DNA of 64,000 nucleotides from Helicobacter rodentium ATCC 700285 (GCF_000687535.1 NZ_JHWC01000001.1:1-64000); one strand, 5' to 3'; positions 18,581-29,851 are shown, counted from the stretch's first letter. Made by a program: numbers and translations. The notes: generated from the sequence alone by a model not told the origin.

Positions 18581-19212
18581 TTGGTTTCTTTAAAACGCGA
18601 TTTTATAAAATCTTTGTCCAAATTTTGAATTGGAGATTCATTTTGCAATTTTGGTACCAAAGTAAAAATGCTAGAAACTTTATTGGCTAATTCTTTGGAG
18701 GATTCTAACTTTGCAATCTCTAAAGCTGCCTTAGCACAATGCGCAATCAATGTTTGGTTTTGTTCTTCCTCTAAAGCACTAAAGTCTTGCAAAACCCAAT
18801 TTATCACTTGTGCTTTAATAGCGGGTTTTCCGATTCCATAGCGGATTCTATAATACGCATTGCCACACAAAGAATCAATGGATTTTAAGCCATTGTGTCC
18901 GCCATTCCCTCCACCAAATTTAAATTTCACCGCTCCAAAAGGCAAATCTAGCTCATCGTGAATCACTAAAAAATCTGCGATTTTATAAAAATTCAGCACA
19001 CTTTGCACAGATTCTCCCGATAAATTCATAAAAGTAGAGGGTTTTAAAAGTAGAAGCGTGGAGCTTTTATAAAGCTCCCCTTGGAAGTTTTTGCTACTTT
19101 GCTTCATAGCACCTAGCGTTTGGATTAAGGAATCCACAACCTTAAACCCGATATTGTGGCGGTTGTTTTGGTATTCTTTTCCCGGATTCCCTAAGCCTAC
19201 AATCAAAAACAT
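18577..19212 (-). CDS. pth: Peptidyl-tRNA hydrolase
   Basis: 211 residues. VGLGNPGKEYQNNRHNIGF holds the catalytic His of the NRHN motif. KPSTFMNLSGESV, HDELDLPFG and GGNGGHNGLKSID complete the signature. It releases peptides from prematurely dropped peptidyl-tRNA. An Asn/Lys-rich extension of about 25 residues follows the usual end. It is flanked by rplY upstream (15 bp) and overlaps the permease gene downstream, an order common in epsilonproteobacteria. Confidence 0.96.
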   Translation of the reverse strand: MFLIVGLGNPGKEYQNNRHNIGFKVVDSLIQTLGAMKQSSKNFQGELYKSSTLLLLKPSTFMNLSGESVQSVLNFYKIADFLVIHDELDLPFGAVKFKFGGGNGGHNGLKSIDSLCGNAYYRIRYGIGKPAIKAQVINWVLQDFSALEEEQNQTLIAHCAKAALEIAKLESSKELANKVSSIFTLVPKLQNESPIQNLDKDFIKSRFKETK

Positions 19213-19227
19213 TCAATCAAAAACATT

Positions 19228-19764
19228 TTAGCGAGATTTAATCACACCAACGATTGCAACATCATCACGTTCTACGATTTTTACTCCATCAAATGCTGGT
19301 AAATCCCGCACAAGCACAACATCACCTACATCTAAATCACTCACATTGATTTCATAGTCTTTGGGTAAATTTTCTGGTGCAGATTTTACTTTAATGCGTT
19401 TTTTGGACATCATTAAAACACCTTTATTTTTAAGCCCCTTTGGTGTCCCAATCGTGCGCACTTTTACAGAATATTTTGCCACCACACCTTGTTGCGCTAA
19501 CATCAAATCTACGTGGATAATTTCACTTGTAACAGGATCTTTTTGGTATTCTTGAATCACCACAGGATATTTTTGTGCGCCAACTTCTACTTCAAAGATT
19601 AAATCTGTTTTTTTCTTAACTTCTCTAATGAAGTCGTTGCGTTTAAACGCACAATGGATATTCTCTTTGCCTTTTCCATAGATATTGGCAATTAGATAAC
19701 CATTTTTTCTTAAAGTCTTTGCGTCAGACTTAGAAATACTCTCTCTAATTATTCCACTTAACAT
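19228..19764 (-). CDS. rplY: Ribosomal protein L25 (Ctc type)
   Basis: 178 residues: an N-terminal L25 domain ([32 protein letters not shown]) that binds 5S rRNA, and the C-terminal TL5/Ctc beta domain ([32 protein letters not shown]). It is a 50S component. It heads the rplY-pth-permease run. The upstream gap to tal is 70 bp with an AT-rich promoter-like stretch. Confidence 0.95.
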   Translation of the reverse strand: MLSGIIRESISKSDAKTLRKNGYLIANIYGKGKENIHCAFKRNDFIREVKKKTDLIFEVEVGAQKYPVVIQEYQKDPVTSEIIHVDLMLAQQGVVAKYSVKVRTIGTPKGLKNKGVLMMSKKRIKVKSAPENLPKDYEINVSDLDVGDVVLVRDLPAFDGVKIVERDDVAIVGVIKSR

Positions 19765-19834
19765 AAGCTATCCTTAAAAATTAAAATAAAAGTCGCTATT
19801 ATAGCACTTTTTGCAAAAAATATGTTTAATCTTT

Positions 19835-20836
19835 CTATAAACTTTCTAAAATTTTGGAAAATGCGACTTTAAAATCCTCCAACCCTTGCTCTAAAAGCTC
19901 CTTGCTGACTGCATTTAAATCCACTCCTGCTTCTTTAACACTTGCAAAAAACTCCTCTAGCTCCTCTAGGCTTGGCAAATAAGCTTCCTCTATGTTTTCT
20001 AGTTCCACAAACGCATTTAAAGCCGTGAGCGGTGCCGTATTGATTGCATAAGGGTGATAGAGTTCTTTAATGTAATAGGCAGGTTCTAATTCATTGCCCT
20101 TGACGCCTGTGCTTGCAAATAAAATGCGCACTGCTGGGAGCGTGTAAGAGTTTAAAACTTGGTAAAGATATTGTGCATTTTTGATTCCCAATGTTGCAGC
20201 AGGGATTCCGTGTTCTTTCAAGATGGAATCACATTTGCGGTCAAAACGCGAAACAAATACGCTCACAACCGCTCTTGGATAGTCTTTAATGTCTTTCTTG
20301 CTTGTTTGCTTAAACTTTTCATAGCCTTTTTTAAAGGATTCCATACAACCCACTACTTGTTCTTTATTGAAAACTAAAGTTGCATTCACAGAGATTCCGT
20401 GCGCAATCAACTCCTCCATTGCGCTAAAACCTGCCTTTGTAGCTGGAATCTTAATCATCACATTGGGATAGCCAATATCGTTAAACAAGCGGATTCCCTC
20501 TTCAATTGTTGCCTTTGCGTCCTCGCACAAATTAGGATCTACTTCAATGCTGATGTAGCCATTGTTAGGATTTGCATCATAAAGGGGTTTAAGAAGCTCT
20601 GCTGCGCGTTGAATGTCTGTTTTGGCTAGTGATTCATAAATTTCTTTTGCGCTTTTGCCCTTTAAAGAATCTTTTTGCTCTTGATAACTTTCGCCCAAAA
20701 AGGCTTGTTGAAAAATAGATGGGTTGCTTGTCGCGCCTTCTATTAAATCTCCCTCAATCATCTTAACAAAATCATTTTCAAGGAAATCCCTTTCTATAAA
20801 ATCACACCAAAGCGAAAGTGAAGTATTTTCTTGCAT
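19835..20836 (-). CDS. tal: Transaldolase
   Basis: 333 residues of the long TalAB-like epsilon/actinobacterial type. GATSNPSIFQQA, ISIEVDP, VMIKIPATKAG (carrying the Schiff-base Lys) and ISVNATLVFNKEQ are all in place, followed by VSVFVSRFDRK. It interconverts sedoheptulose-7-P and glyceraldehyde-3-P with erythrose-4-P and fructose-6-P in the non-oxidative pentose phosphate pathway. It lies 9 bp downstream of serB and is probably co-transcribed with it. Confidence 0.95.
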   Translation of the reverse strand: MQENTSLSLWCDFIERDFLENDFVKMIEGDLIEGATSNPSIFQQAFLGESYQEQKDSLKGKSAKEIYESLAKTDIQRAAELLKPLYDANPNNGYISIEVDPNLCEDAKATIEEGIRLFNDIGYPNVMIKIPATKAGFSAMEELIAHGISVNATLVFNKEQVVGCMESFKKGYEKFKQTSKKDIKDYPRAVVSVFVSRFDRKCDSILKEHGIPAATLGIKNAQYLYQVLNSYTLPAVRILFASTGVKGNELEPAYYIKELYHPYAINTAPLTALNAFVELENIEEAYLPSLEELEEFFASVKEAGVDLNAVSKELLEQGLEDFKVAFSKILESL

Positions 20837-20845
20837 ATCCTCTCC

Positions 20846-21469
20846 TTAGTCAAGATATTTTTCTACTAACATTAAATTTTTTTCATCAATGACGATATTT
20901 GCAGCCTCTCTTAAAATAGGTTTTGCGCAAAATGCAACTTTCTTACTTGCATATTTAAACATTGAAATATCGTTTGCGCCATCCCCAATGACTATTGTGG
21001 TTTCATAGGTTGCATTCAATAGAGATTGGAGCTTTTCAAGCATACGCCCTTTGGAATATGCAAACATCATCTCACCGCCTACTTCACCTGTTAAGATTCC
21101 ATTTTTATGGTGCAAAGTATTGCTAAAATACATATCATAACCCAATACTTTTTGTCCAGCACTCACTCCCTCATCAAAACCACCACTAAAGACTATTACT
21201 TTATAGTTGCGTTTTTTTAACCCGGTAATTAATTCTTGCGCTCCGGGATTGTAGTTGAAATGGTTACACACTTCATAAACTTTCTCTAAAGGCATACCTT
21301 TTAGAGTTTCCACGCGTTTTTGTAGGCTGTGATAAAATTCTAATTTACCCGCCATTGCTTCTTTGGTGATTTGACTTACCTTTTCTGCGCTACCATTGGC
21401 ATCTGCTAATAAATTAATTGTTTCTCCGTCCATTAAAGTGGAATCAAAATCAAACACTGCGAGTTTCAA
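20846..21469 (-). CDS. serB: Phosphoserine phosphatase SerB
   Basis: 207 residues from a TTG at 21467-21469, preferred over the longer ATG frame because TAAGGA precedes it and the protein then begins (M)KLAVFDFDSTLMDGETI. HAD motif I is DFDSTL (nucleophile and acid Asp), motif II is VFSGGFDEG and motif III/IV is IVIGDGANDISMFKYA. It performs the final step of serine synthesis. The upstream residues in the longer frame are AT-rich and hydrophobic, which looks like read-through of the promoter. Confidence 0.92.
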   Translation of the reverse strand: MKLAVFDFDSTLMDGETINLLADANGSAEKVSQITKEAMAGKLEFYHSLQKRVETLKGMPLEKVYEVCNHFNYNPGAQELITGLKKRNYKVIVFSGGFDEGVSAGQKVLGYDMYFSNTLHHKNGILTGEVGGEMMFAYSKGRMLEKLQSLLNATYETTIVIGDGANDISMFKYASKKVAFCAKPILREAANIVIDEKNLMLVEKYLD

Positions 21470-21574
21470 AAAAATCCTTAAAATTTTAAAAAATATTAAA
21501 AAATTATACAATGATAAAATATAAAAGTATTTCAAACAAAAAATTTAATTTATTTTTTTATATTTTTTAAAGCC

Positions 21575-21596
21575 AAGCAGAGTAAAAACTCTGCTT
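21575..21596 (-). terminator. Hairpin after ppsA
   Basis: AAGCAGAGT (21575-21583) and ACTCTGCTT (21588-21596) form a perfect 9-bp stem with a 4-nt loop just past the ppsA stop. The T run is weak on the minus strand, so termination strength is uncertain. Confidence 0.65.
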
Positions 21597-21607
21597 TAAT
21601 TAGCTTT

Positions 21608-24031
21608 TTAAGAAATTCCGAGTTTCTTTTCAAATTGAACGATTCTATCCCAAGTTTCAATCATAGAATCTGGATTCAAAGAAATAGAAGTAATGCCATT
21701 TTCTACCAAAAATTCTGCAATTTCTGGATAATCACTTGGGGCTTGTCCGCAGATTCCACAATATTTATTATGCTTTTTGCACGCCTCAATAGCCATTTTA
21801 AACATTTTAAGCAACGCAGGATTGCGTTCATCTCCTACATGGCTAACAAGCTCCCCGTCCCTATCAATTCCTAGCGTCAATTGCGTTAAGTCATTAGAAC
21901 CAATGGAGAATCCATCAAAGAGTTGTAAAAATTCATCAGCCAAAATGACATTCACAGGCAATTCACACATTACATAAATTTCTAAGCCATTTTCGCCTTG
22001 CACCAATCCATTTTTACGCATAATATCTAACACTCTGCGTCCCTCTTCGGGTGTTCTTAAGAATGGAATCATAATTTTCATATTAGAAAATCCCATTTCA
22101 TTTCTAGCCATAGCAAGTGCCTCGCATTCCCATTCAAAGGCTTGGCGGTATTGCTCGGAATAATAACGACTTGCCCCACGATAGCCAATCATTGGATTCT
22201 CTTCGTGTGGCTCGTAATCCTTGCCACCCACCATTCGGCAATATTCATTGGATTTAAAATCGCTTGTGCGCACAATCACCGGCTTAGGATAGAATGCAGA
22301 GGCAATCATTCCCACGCCCTCTGCGATTTTTTTAACAAAAAAGTCTTTGGGGTTTGCGTATCCAGACATAATCTCTTTCACGCCCTCTACACCATCAAAC
22401 TCCTTGTTGCCATTGTGTAAATCAATGAGTGCTAAAGGGTGTGCCTTAATGTAATTATTAATAATAAATTCCATTCTAGCAAGCCCCACGCCATTGTTTG
22501 GAATCATAGAGAATGCAAAGGCTTTCTCGGGATTCCCAATATTCATATAGATTTTAGTTTTTGGCTGCTCTAGTGTATTTAAATCAATCTTTTCTATCTC
22601 ATATTCATAAATACCATCATAGACAAAACCATCTTCGCCCTCCGCACAAGAAACGGTAACCTCCATTCCTGTTTCTAGCTTCTCTGTTGCACCCACTGCA
22701 CCGACAATCGCAGGCACACCAATTTCACGCGCAACAATCGCGGCGTGACAAGTGCGCCCTCCCCGATTCGTAATCACAGCCGCAGCCTTTTTCATTGCAG
22801 GTTCCCAATCAGGGTCTGTGTTATCTGTAACAAGAATCTCCCCTTGTTTCAATTCTCCCATATTGGAGATATTATCAATCACGCGGATTTTCCCACTACC
22901 GATTTTTCCACCCACTGCCTTTCCGATAAGTAGAATCTCTTTTTCTTCTTTATCTTTAAAGAAATATTTTTCAAGCGTGTTGCTTTGTTTTTTCATCTTT
23001 TGACTCTGCACGGTTTCAGGACGCGCTTGGACGATGAAAATTTCTCCGCTATTGCCATCTTTTGCCCATTCCATATCCATTGGGCGATACTCCCCTGCTT
23101 CTTTGGAATAATGCCTTTCAATCAAGATTGCATAACGCGCTAAGGTTAAGATTTCATCATCTTCTAGTGAAAAGCTTTTAAGTTCCTCTTCGGTTGTTTC
23201 AATGTTTTTTGTTGGGTGTTTTGCGCCCGGAGCTGCATACACCATTTTAATGTTTTTAAATCCTAACTGACGCTTCAAGATAGGACGTTTTCCCAACTCC
23301 AAAGAGGGTTTAAAGACATAAAATTCATCAGGATTCACCGTTCCGCCCACAACATTTTCTCCAAGCCCCCAGCTAGAAGTGATAAAAACCGCATCTTTAA
23401 AGCCCGTTTCTGTGTCAATACTAAACATTACACCAGAACTTCCTTTATCAGAGCGCACCATTTTTTGCACACCCACAGAGAGTGCTACTTTAAAGTGATC
23501 AAATCCTCTTGAAGCACGATAACTTACCGCTCTATCAGTAAAGAGAGAAGCAAAGCAAGATTTCACATAGTGAATCAACTCGGTTTGCCCTTGCACACTC
23601 AAATAAGTATCTTGTTGCCCTGCAAAACTCGCATCGGGTAAATCCTCCGCTGTTGCAGAACTCCTAACGGCAACATCGGCTTCCTCCATTTTATATTCTG
23701 CGCTCAAGATTTTATACGCCTCTAAAATCTCCTCACGCAAATCATTAGGCAAGGGAGTGCCAAAAATCATATCACGGATTTTTTTGGAGCGCACATTCAA
23801 TACATCAATTTCTGTTACATCAATCCCGTCAAGCAATTCTTTGATTTTCTCTCTAATTCCTGCGCTATCTAGCAAATACCAATATGCCTCACTTGTGATT
23901 GCAAACCCATTGGGAACTTTAATCCCCATTGGCACAAGCTCTTGAAACATCTCTCCAATACTTGCGTTCTTTCCCCCAACAATCGGGACATCTTTGTTGT
24001 TTAACTCTTTGAAAAACTTGATGTATTTCAT
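21608..24031 (-). CDS. ppsA: Phosphoenolpyruvate synthase PpsA
   Basis: 807 residues. ATP-grasp N-terminal domain ([31 protein letters not shown]); swivelling domain with the phospho-His in [15 protein letters not shown], preceded by [19 protein letters not shown]/pyruvate barrel with EFIINN, a GYRG segment, [17 protein letters not shown] and [10 protein letters not shown]. It makes PEP from pyruvate and ATP for gluconeogenesis, which fits an organism growing on organic and amino acids. It is a single gene with a hairpin at its end. Confidence 0.96.
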   Translation of the reverse strand: MKYIKFFKELNNKDVPIVGGKNASIGEMFQELVPMGIKVPNGFAITSEAYWYLLDSAGIREKIKELLDGIDVTEIDVLNVRSKKIRDMIFGTPLPNDLREEILEAYKILSAEYKMEEADVAVRSSATAEDLPDASFAGQQDTYLSVQGQTELIHYVKSCFASLFTDRAVSYRASRGFDHFKVALSVGVQKMVRSDKGSSGVMFSIDTETGFKDAVFITSSWGLGENVVGGTVNPDEFYVFKPSLELGKRPILKRQLGFKNIKMVYAAPGAKHPTKNIETTEEELKSFSLEDDEILTLARYAILIERHYSKEAGEYRPMDMEWAKDGNSGEIFIVQARPETVQSQKMKKQSNTLEKYFFKDKEEKEILLIGKAVGGKIGSGKIRVIDNISNMGELKQGEILVTDNTDPDWEPAMKKAAAVITNRGGRTCHAAIVAREIGVPAIVGAVGATEKLETGMEVTVSCAEGEDGFVYDGIYEYEIEKIDLNTLEQPKTKIYMNIGNPEKAFAFSMIPNNGVGLARMEFIINNYIKAHPLALIDLHNGNKEFDGVEGVKEIMSGYANPKDFFVKKIAEGVGMIASAFYPKPVIVRTSDFKSNEYCRMVGGKDYEPHEENPMIGYRGASRYYSEQYRQAFEWECEALAMARNEMGFSNMKIMIPFLRTPEEGRRVLDIMRKNGLVQGENGLEIYVMCELPVNVILADEFLQLFDGFSIGSNDLTQLTLGIDRDGELVSHVGDERNPALLKMFKMAIEACKKHNKYCGICGQAPSDYPEIAEFLVENGITSISLNPDSMIETWDRIVQFEKKLGIS

Positions 24032-24184
24032 CTTAAATTTCTCCTTGAAATAATTGTTTTATAAAATAAAACGCATATATTCTACTTAATTTAACTTTAT
24101 TGCAATCTTAGTTTATCTATACTTTATGCGTCATTTGATAAACTTTCATTGATTTTGTAAATTTTACACACTAAGGTAAGAAAA

Positions 24185-26395
24185 ATGGAGAACTTGCAAA
24201 AAGTCTTAGCACAGCATAAACTCACACAGGAGGATTATAATGCAATCCTAAAGATTCTAAATAGAGAACCAAACCTTGTAGAACTCGGTATTTTTTCGGC
24301 AATGTGGAGTGAGCATTGTAGCTATAAATCTAGTAAAATCTATCTTAATGGATTCCCCACCCGTGCGCCTTGGGTGATTCAAGGACCGGGAGAAAATGCC
24401 GGAATCATTGATATTGGCGGAGGTTATGGTGCGGTGTTTAAAATGGAATCGCACAATCACCCAAGCTTCATTGAGCCTTACGCGGGTGCGGCAACGGGCG
24501 TGGGCGGTATTATGCGCGATATTTTTACAATGGGTGCAAGGGTTGTTGCAAGTCTTAATTCTATCCGCTTTGGCGATATTACCAAAAAGGATTCCATAGG
24601 CGCAAAGCACCGCTATTTATTGCGTGGTGTTGTTGCGGGAATTGGTGGTTATGGAAATTGTATGGGTGTGCCAACGCTTGGGGGTGAAATGAGTTTTGAG
24701 CCAAGTTATGAGGGCAATATTTTAGTCAATGCGTTTTCGCTTGGAATCGTAAAGAGTGATGAAATTTTTTATGGCAAGGCAGAGGGAATTGGGAATCCTG
24801 TGATTTATGTCGGCTCTAAAACAGGACGCGATGGCTTGGGTGGCGCGGTAATGAGTAGTGATTCCTTTAATGAAGATTCCAAATCCTTGCGTCCAACGGT
24901 GCAAGTGGGAGATCCTTTTACAGAAAAACTACTTTTAGAAGCTTGTTTGGAACTCTTTAAACAAGATTTAATTGTTGGAATCCAAGATATGGGTGCGGCA
25001 GGACTTACAAGCTCTAGCTTTGAAATGGCAGGGCGCAGCGGAAGTGGTATGGTAATGCACCTAGATCAAGTGCCAATGCGCGAGAGTGGAATGACGCCCT
25101 ATGAGTTAATGCTAAGTGAAAGTCAAGAGAGAATGCTCATTTGTGCAAAAAAAGGCTGTGAGGCAAAAATCATAGAAATTTTCAAAAAATGGGAGCTAGA
25201 CTGCGCAATCATTGGGGAAGTTACTAATAGCGGTAAAATGGAATTGTTTTGGCATAAGCAAAAATGCGCCGAGATTCCTATTGCGCCTCTAAGCGAAAAA
25301 GCACCAATCCTTAAGCGTCCCGTGAGCGAGAATCCAACCTATTTGGATTCCATTGCTTTCTTAGAGAAAGAAAAATTAGAATCGCAAAATGTGCAGGAAG
25401 TCTTTGAAACACTGCTTAATACGCCTGAAATCTGTGATAAGGCTTGGGTTTATACACAATACGATTCTAGTGTGCAAACCAACACAATCATTCCTAGCGG
25501 TGCAGGAGGGGCGAGTGTAATGCGTGTCAAGGAAAATGGCAAGGGCTTAGGAATGAGTGTCGCTTGTCCAAGTCGCCTATGCTATCTTAACCCAAAAGAA
25601 GGCGCAAAACAAGCAGTGGCAAAAGTCGGACGCGATATTGCTTTGCGTGGCGGACGCCCCCTTGCGATTACAGATTGTTTGAACTTTGGAAGCCCAGAGA
25701 ATCCGGAGGTAATGTGGCAATTCAAGGAATCTTGCGAGGGAATTAAAGAGGCTTGTAAAGCCTTAAATACCCCTGTGGTAAGCGGAAATGTGAGTTTATA
25801 TAATCAAACCAATGGCAAGGATATTTATCCCACACCAAGTATTGCGGGGGTGGGTGTGCTAGATAATATAAACAATGTTTTGCAATCGCATTTTAAAGAA
25901 GCGGGATTAGAAGTGTATCGCCTAGCCTCTAAGGATTCTAAACCAAAATTTGGGGCAAGTTTGGTGGCAAAATATTTGGGCAATTCCTTTAAAAGTGAGG
26001 TGTCGGCGATTCATTTGCAAGACGAGCTTTTTTTATGGAGTGTGCTTAATGCAGCAAATGAACGCGGAATCCTCAAGGGGGCAGTGGATATTTATCAAGG
26101 CGGTTTAGCAATGGCACTCACAAAGGCTTGTGTGCGTGGAAATGTCGGTGTTAAGAGTGTGGAAAATTTGGATTTTACAATGCTTTTTGGGGAAGCACCC
26201 ACACAAATTTTGGTGGCTTTAGAATCGCAAAATGTAAGTGCGCTAGAGGCTTTGCTTGAAAATTCTAATTTGAGTTTAACAAAAGTCGCCACACTCGGTG
26301 GAGATTCCATTCAGATTGGTGCAGTTTCAATGTCCCTAAAAGAAGCAAAAGCAACCTTTTATCAAAGATTTGATGCAATAATGGAATCCATTTAA
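24185..26395 (+). CDS. purL: Phosphoribosylformylglycinamidine synthase II PurL
   Basis: 736 residues, the short (PurLQS-type) form. [53 protein letters not shown] and [16 protein letters not shown] are diagnostic of the ATP-binding AIR-synthase-like domains. It works with PurS and PurQ, which are not in this window, to convert FGAR to FGAM. Transcribed alone. The 153-bp gap to ppsA holds promoters for both directions but no other signal. Confidence 0.96.
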   Translation: MENLQKVLAQHKLTQEDYNAILKILNREPNLVELGIFSAMWSEHCSYKSSKIYLNGFPTRAPWVIQGPGENAGIIDIGGGYGAVFKMESHNHPSFIEPYAGAATGVGGIMRDIFTMGARVVASLNSIRFGDITKKDSIGAKHRYLLRGVVAGIGGYGNCMGVPTLGGEMSFEPSYEGNILVNAFSLGIVKSDEIFYGKAEGIGNPVIYVGSKTGRDGLGGAVMSSDSFNEDSKSLRPTVQVGDPFTEKLLLEACLELFKQDLIVGIQDMGAAGLTSSSFEMAGRSGSGMVMHLDQVPMRESGMTPYELMLSESQERMLICAKKGCEAKIIEIFKKWELDCAIIGEVTNSGKMELFWHKQKCAEIPIAPLSEKAPILKRPVSENPTYLDSIAFLEKEKLESQNVQEVFETLLNTPEICDKAWVYTQYDSSVQTNTIIPSGAGGASVMRVKENGKGLGMSVACPSRLCYLNPKEGAKQAVAKVGRDIALRGGRPLAITDCLNFGSPENPEVMWQFKESCEGIKEACKALNTPVVSGNVSLYNQTNGKDIYPTPSIAGVGVLDNINNVLQSHFKEAGLEVYRLASKDSKPKFGASLVAKYLGNSFKSEVSAIHLQDELFLWSVLNAANERGILKGAVDIYQGGLAMALTKACVRGNVGVKSVENLDFTMLFGEAPTQILVALESQNVSALEALLENSNLSLTKVATLGGDSIQIGAVSMSLKEAKATFYQRFDAIMESI

Positions 26396-26410
26396 TTGGA
26401 TTGTTTTAAG

Positions 26411-26745
26411 CTTTCCACCTTGTCATTGCGAGAATGCGTGGTATTCGTGGCAACCTATTAATAACGCACTTCAGAAAAGCGAGGCAATGGAATCGTAAAG
26501 GCAAGATTTTGGATTACAGATTTGCAAGTGTGGGTGTATGTTGCGTTAGTAACTTACCCAAACTTGCATAAATTCTTGCGGATTGTGTGCCACAAAAATT
26601 TTTCAAATTTTCTCACAATGACGAGGTGGTAGGCTTTTGTCATTGCGATACTTCGTAAGAAGTCGTGGCAATCTACAATGCTGAACTTGCTTGAGGAATT
26701 TTCGCCTTGTCATTGCAAACGCTAGAGAAGCAATCTATAATTTTA
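26411..26745. repeat. Three to four interspersed hairpin repeats downstream of purL
   Basis: Units near 26416 (CATTGCGAGAATGCGTGGTATTCGTGGCAACC), 26588 (TGCCACAAAAATTTTTCAAATTTTCTCACAATGAC), 26639 (CATTGCGA-T-ACTTC-GTAA-GAAGT-CGTGGCAATC) and 26708 (short variant, eroded) fill most of 26396-26783. The first ATG of the next reading frame (26691) lies inside this repeat DNA. Confidence 0.8.
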
Positions 26746-26783
26746 AAAACAAACCAAATGCAAAGGCTGAAATTAAAATTAAA

Positions 26784-27260
26784 ATGCTAAAGAATAAAAA
26801 ATACACTTTTTGGAAACATTGCTGCAAATTGGCGTTATTTGTATTATTTAGCACACATTGTGCTTTTGCAATGGATTTTGATTCCTTTTATGCGCAAGTG
26901 CATAAGCAGACGCTAGAGCGCAATTTCGTGCGCTTTCGTCATAGGATTGTTGTAAGTCGTGAGGGTTATCATTTGCTTACCCTAAAAGAAAAAGAGGTTC
27001 TAAACCAAATACACGCTCTCGTGCTTGTGTTTAGCAAGATTGATTGGTTTATTTATTTTAATGAGCAAAGCGGAGTTGGAATCGCAACCACCACCAACTC
27101 GCCTTTACTAGATGCAAGAGCGGTATTTGGAAGCTATTTGCAATTTGATATTCGCTATTATGAGACTTTACGCGATATTGGAATTGGCGGAGACATCAAG
27201 GCAATGTGTGTTTTGCCCTACTTTGATAAATGTATTTTGCTAGGATATGAGATGTTCTAA
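26784..27260 (+). CDS. Hypothetical exported protein
   Basis: 158 residues from ATG at 26784. An upstream ATG at 26691 lies in the repeat and is not preferred. KYTFWKHCCKLALFVLFSTHCAFA-MDF is a classic signal peptide with an AxA-type cleavage site near residue 24-26. The mature part is small, mixed alpha/beta and Tyr/Phe-rich (SGVGIATTTNSPLLDARAVFGSYLQFDIRYY). No family is recognised. It is probably periplasmic and stands alone ahead of the aminotransferase gene. Confidence 0.65.
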   Translation: MLKNKKYTFWKHCCKLALFVLFSTHCAFAMDFDSFYAQVHKQTLERNFVRFRHRIVVSREGYHLLTLKEKEVLNQIHALVLVFSKIDWFIYFNEQSGVGIATTTNSPLLDARAVFGSYLQFDIRYYETLRDIGIGGDIKAMCVLPYFDKCILLGYEMF

Positions 27261-27363
27261 GACTTTTAAAAAGATAATAATTTTAGCTTTTATAAAATTT
27301 TTAATAAATTAAGATTATTATTACATTTCAATCTACCCAAACCTTAGAAAGAAGGAACTTACT

Positions 27364-28536
27364 ATGCAGGCACATTATGCAAGCAGAATCACTGCTTTAT
27401 CTGAATCCATTACCATTGCAATTAGCACATTAGCAAGAGAACTTAAGGCACAAGGCAAAGATATTTTATCTTTTTCGGCTGGAGAGCCAGATTTTGACAC
27501 ACCACAAGTTGTTAAAAACGCAGCAATTCAGGCAATCAATGAGGGTTTTACTAAATATACTGCTGTTGCTGGAATCCCTGAACTCTTAAGTGCGATTAGC
27601 GAAAAGCTTAAACGCGATAATCATTTGGAATACTCTACAAAGGAGATTATCGTAAGCGCGGGTGCTAAACATTCTCTTTTTAATGCCTTCCAAGCCCTTA
27701 TTGATAAAGACGATGAAGTCATTATCCCTAGCCCTTATTGGGTAACCTATCCCGAACTTGTTACTTTTAGTAATGGTAAGAATGTTTTTATTCAAACCAC
27801 GCAAGAAAATCATTTTAAAATTACTAAAGAGCAGCTTAAAGCAGCCATTACTCCAAAAACTAAAATGCTAGTGCTGACAACACCTTCTAATCCCACAGGA
27901 ATGGTTTATTCTAAAGCTGAATTAGAAGATATTGCAGAAGTGCTAAAAGGAACAAATATTTGGGTTTTAAGCGATGAAATTTATGAAAAACTCGTGTATG
28001 AAGGCACTTTTGTCTCTCCTGCAAGTATTAGTGCGGATATGCTTGAACGCACAATTACAATTAATGGCTTAAGCAAAGCTGTTGCTATGACGGGTTGGCG
28101 TATGGGATACTTAGCGGCAAAAGACCAAAAATTATGCAAACTCATCAATGGATTCCAAAGTCAGTCGTTTTCAAATATTAATTCTATCACGCAAAAAGCT
28201 GCAATTGTTGGACTAAATGGCAGTGCAGATAAAGATATAGAAACAATGCGCCTAGCTTTCAAAGAAAGACGGGATTTTGCGTGTGAGAAACTCAACGCAA
28301 TCAAGGGATTAAAGGTAAGCAAACCCGATGGTGCATTTTATCTTTTTGTGCATTGCGCAGATGTTTCTAAAGATTCAATGCAGTTTTGCAAAGATTTGTT
28401 AGAAAAAGTAGGTGTTGCCGTGATTCCGGGAATTGGTTTTGGAATGGATGGATATTTCCGATTCTCTTTCGCGACAGATTTAAATAGCATTGAAAAAGGG
28501 ATTCAAAGACTCAAAGAATACTGCGAGAAAATTTAA
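27364..28536 (+). CDS. aspC: Class I pyridoxal-phosphate aminotransferase (aspartate type)
   Basis: 390 residues, subgroup Ib. FSAGEPDFDTP and YTAVAGIPEL sit at the N-terminus. NPTGMVYSKAEL, LSDEIYEKLVYEG and the PLP lysine in NGLSKAVAMTGWRMGYLA follow, and FRFSFATDLNSIEKGI is at the end. It most likely moves amino groups between aspartate and 2-oxoglutarate; related prephenate or tyrosine activities cannot be excluded. AGAAGGAA lies just before the ATG. A repeat-filled gap follows. Confidence 0.88.
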   Translation: MQAHYASRITALSESITIAISTLARELKAQGKDILSFSAGEPDFDTPQVVKNAAIQAINEGFTKYTAVAGIPELLSAISEKLKRDNHLEYSTKEIIVSAGAKHSLFNAFQALIDKDDEVIIPSPYWVTYPELVTFSNGKNVFIQTTQENHFKITKEQLKAAITPKTKMLVLTTPSNPTGMVYSKAELEDIAEVLKGTNIWVLSDEIYEKLVYEGTFVSPASISADMLERTITINGLSKAVAMTGWRMGYLAAKDQKLCKLINGFQSQSFSNINSITQKAAIVGLNGSADKDIETMRLAFKERRDFACEKLNAIKGLKVSKPDGAFYLFVHCADVSKDSMQFCKDLLEKVGVAVIPGIGFGMDGYFRFSFATDLNSIEKGIQRLKEYCEKI

Positions 28537-28564
28537 ACTTGCTTTTTATGCGATAAGTATGAGA

Positions 28565-28705
28565 TTCATCATCATTGTGAGCAGATTTTCAAACTTGCGG
28601 AGCAATCTATAATGCGAAATTTAACCTTTAAGATTCCATTATGGAGGTTTGCTTTATGTCAAGTTGTGGATAACCACGAATCAATCAATTCTCACAATGA
28701 CAATG
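28565..28705. repeat. Eroded interspersed hairpin repeats
   Basis: CATCATTGTGAGCAGATTTTC...GCGGAGCAATCTATAATGCG near 28566 and TTGTGGATAACCACGAATCAATCAATTCTCACAATGACAATGG near 28662. Both are divergent members of the family. The rest of the 28537-28873 gap holds an AT-rich promoter region for the binding-protein gene and nothing else visible. Confidence 0.65.
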
Positions 28706-28873
28706 GTAAGCTTTTTATTCTTGCAATAGAGTTTTACTTTTTAGAGTTGTAGCTTAAAACACGAAAACTTAAAAACGATAGATAGATTGAAAATTAAAAT
28801 ATGGTTACATTTTTTAAGGTTTTATTGCTAAAATTACGCGCATTTTTGCAAAATAATTTTTAAGGAAAAATCA

Positions 28874-29704
28874 ATGAAGCAATTGTTTTTGAAACTATTT
28901 TTAGCTTTTGTGTTTGGGGCATTGCTCGTAGGATGCGGAAATAGCGCAAATACAGAAAAAGCAAGTAATGGCTTGGAATCCATCAAGCAAAAGGGTGTAA
29001 TTACCATCGGAGTTTTCAGCGATAAGCCACCTTTTGGATTTATTAATGATAAGGGAGAGAATGATGGATTTGATGTTGTTATCTCTCGCCAAATTACAAA
29101 AGATTTATTGGGAGATGAGAGCAAAGTTAAATTTGAATTAGTGGAAGCAGCAAGTCGTGTAGAATTTCTAAAAAGCGGTAAAGTAGATGTGATAATGGCG
29201 AACTTCACACAGACAAAAGAACGCGCTGAAGTCGTTGATTTTGCTACTCCTTATATGAAAGTTGCGCTTGGAGTTGTATCTAAAAATGGAGAGATTCAAA
29301 GCATAGACGATTTAAAAGGTAAAAAATTAATCCTCAACAAAGGCACAACTGCAGACTTTTATTTTACAAAAAATCACCCAGAGATTGAGCTTTTGAAATA
29401 CGACCAAAACACAGAGGCTTTCTTAGCTCTTAAAGACGGAAGGGGTGCAGCTTTAGCACACGACAATCTACTTGTTTTTGCTTGGGCAAAAGAAAATCCA
29501 GAGTTTAAAGTTGGAATCGGAAAACTAGGCGAAGAAGATGTCATTGCACCCGCAGTTAAAAAGGGAGATAAGGAGTTATTGGAGTGGCTAAATTCGGAGA
29601 TAAAAACATTAAATGAAAATGGTTTTATGAAAGAAGCCTACAATCAAACGCTTGCTCCTATTTATGGAGAAAATCAAATGGAATCCGTGCTTTTAGCAAA
29701 ATAA
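28874..29704 (+). CDS. Polar amino-acid (cysteine-type) ABC transporter substrate-binding lipoprotein
   Basis: 276 residues. Lipoprotein signal with lipobox LLVGC (Cys about residue 21), then the SBP_bac_3 fold: GVITIGVFSDKPPFGFIND, GFDVVISRQI, VEAASRVEFLKSGKVDVIMANFTQTKERAEVVDFATPY and KGKKLILNKGTTADFYF. The arrangement resembles the Campylobacter CjaA-type cysteine-binding protein. That substrate call is inference. No permease or ATPase gene is adjacent. AAGGAA precedes the ATG. Confidence 0.87.
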   Translation: MKQLFLKLFLAFVFGALLVGCGNSANTEKASNGLESIKQKGVITIGVFSDKPPFGFINDKGENDGFDVVISRQITKDLLGDESKVKFELVEAASRVEFLKSGKVDVIMANFTQTKERAEVVDFATPYMKVALGVVSKNGEIQSIDDLKGKKLILNKGTTADFYFTKNHPEIELLKYDQNTEAFLALKDGRGAALAHDNLLVFAWAKENPEFKVGIGKLGEEDVIAPAVKKGDKELLEWLNSEIKTLNENGFMKEAYNQTLAPIYGENQMESVLLAK

Positions 29705-29717
29705 AAACTTCTTTTTT

Positions 29718-29741
29718 GCAAGAATCATTTAAGATTCTTGC
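29718..29741 (+). terminator. Hairpin after the binding-protein gene
   Basis: GCAAGAATC (29718-29726) pairs perfectly with GATTCTTGC (29733-29741). The following T run is weak, so this may act as an mRNA 3' stabiliser as much as a terminator. Confidence 0.5.
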
Positions 29742-29851
29742 AAGATTCTTCAAAGCTAAATTTTTACAATCCACACCAAAGTTAATGGCTTTATTAGTAA
29801 TTGTAAGTTAGAATCGCAATTTTATTGCAATCATTACAAATAAGGTAGCCC

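Noticed and set aside
20846-21535. SerB starting at the ATG at 21535
   Set aside because: Gives an AT-rich hydrophobic lead with no family match; the TTG at 21469 follows TAAGGA and gives the canonical start.
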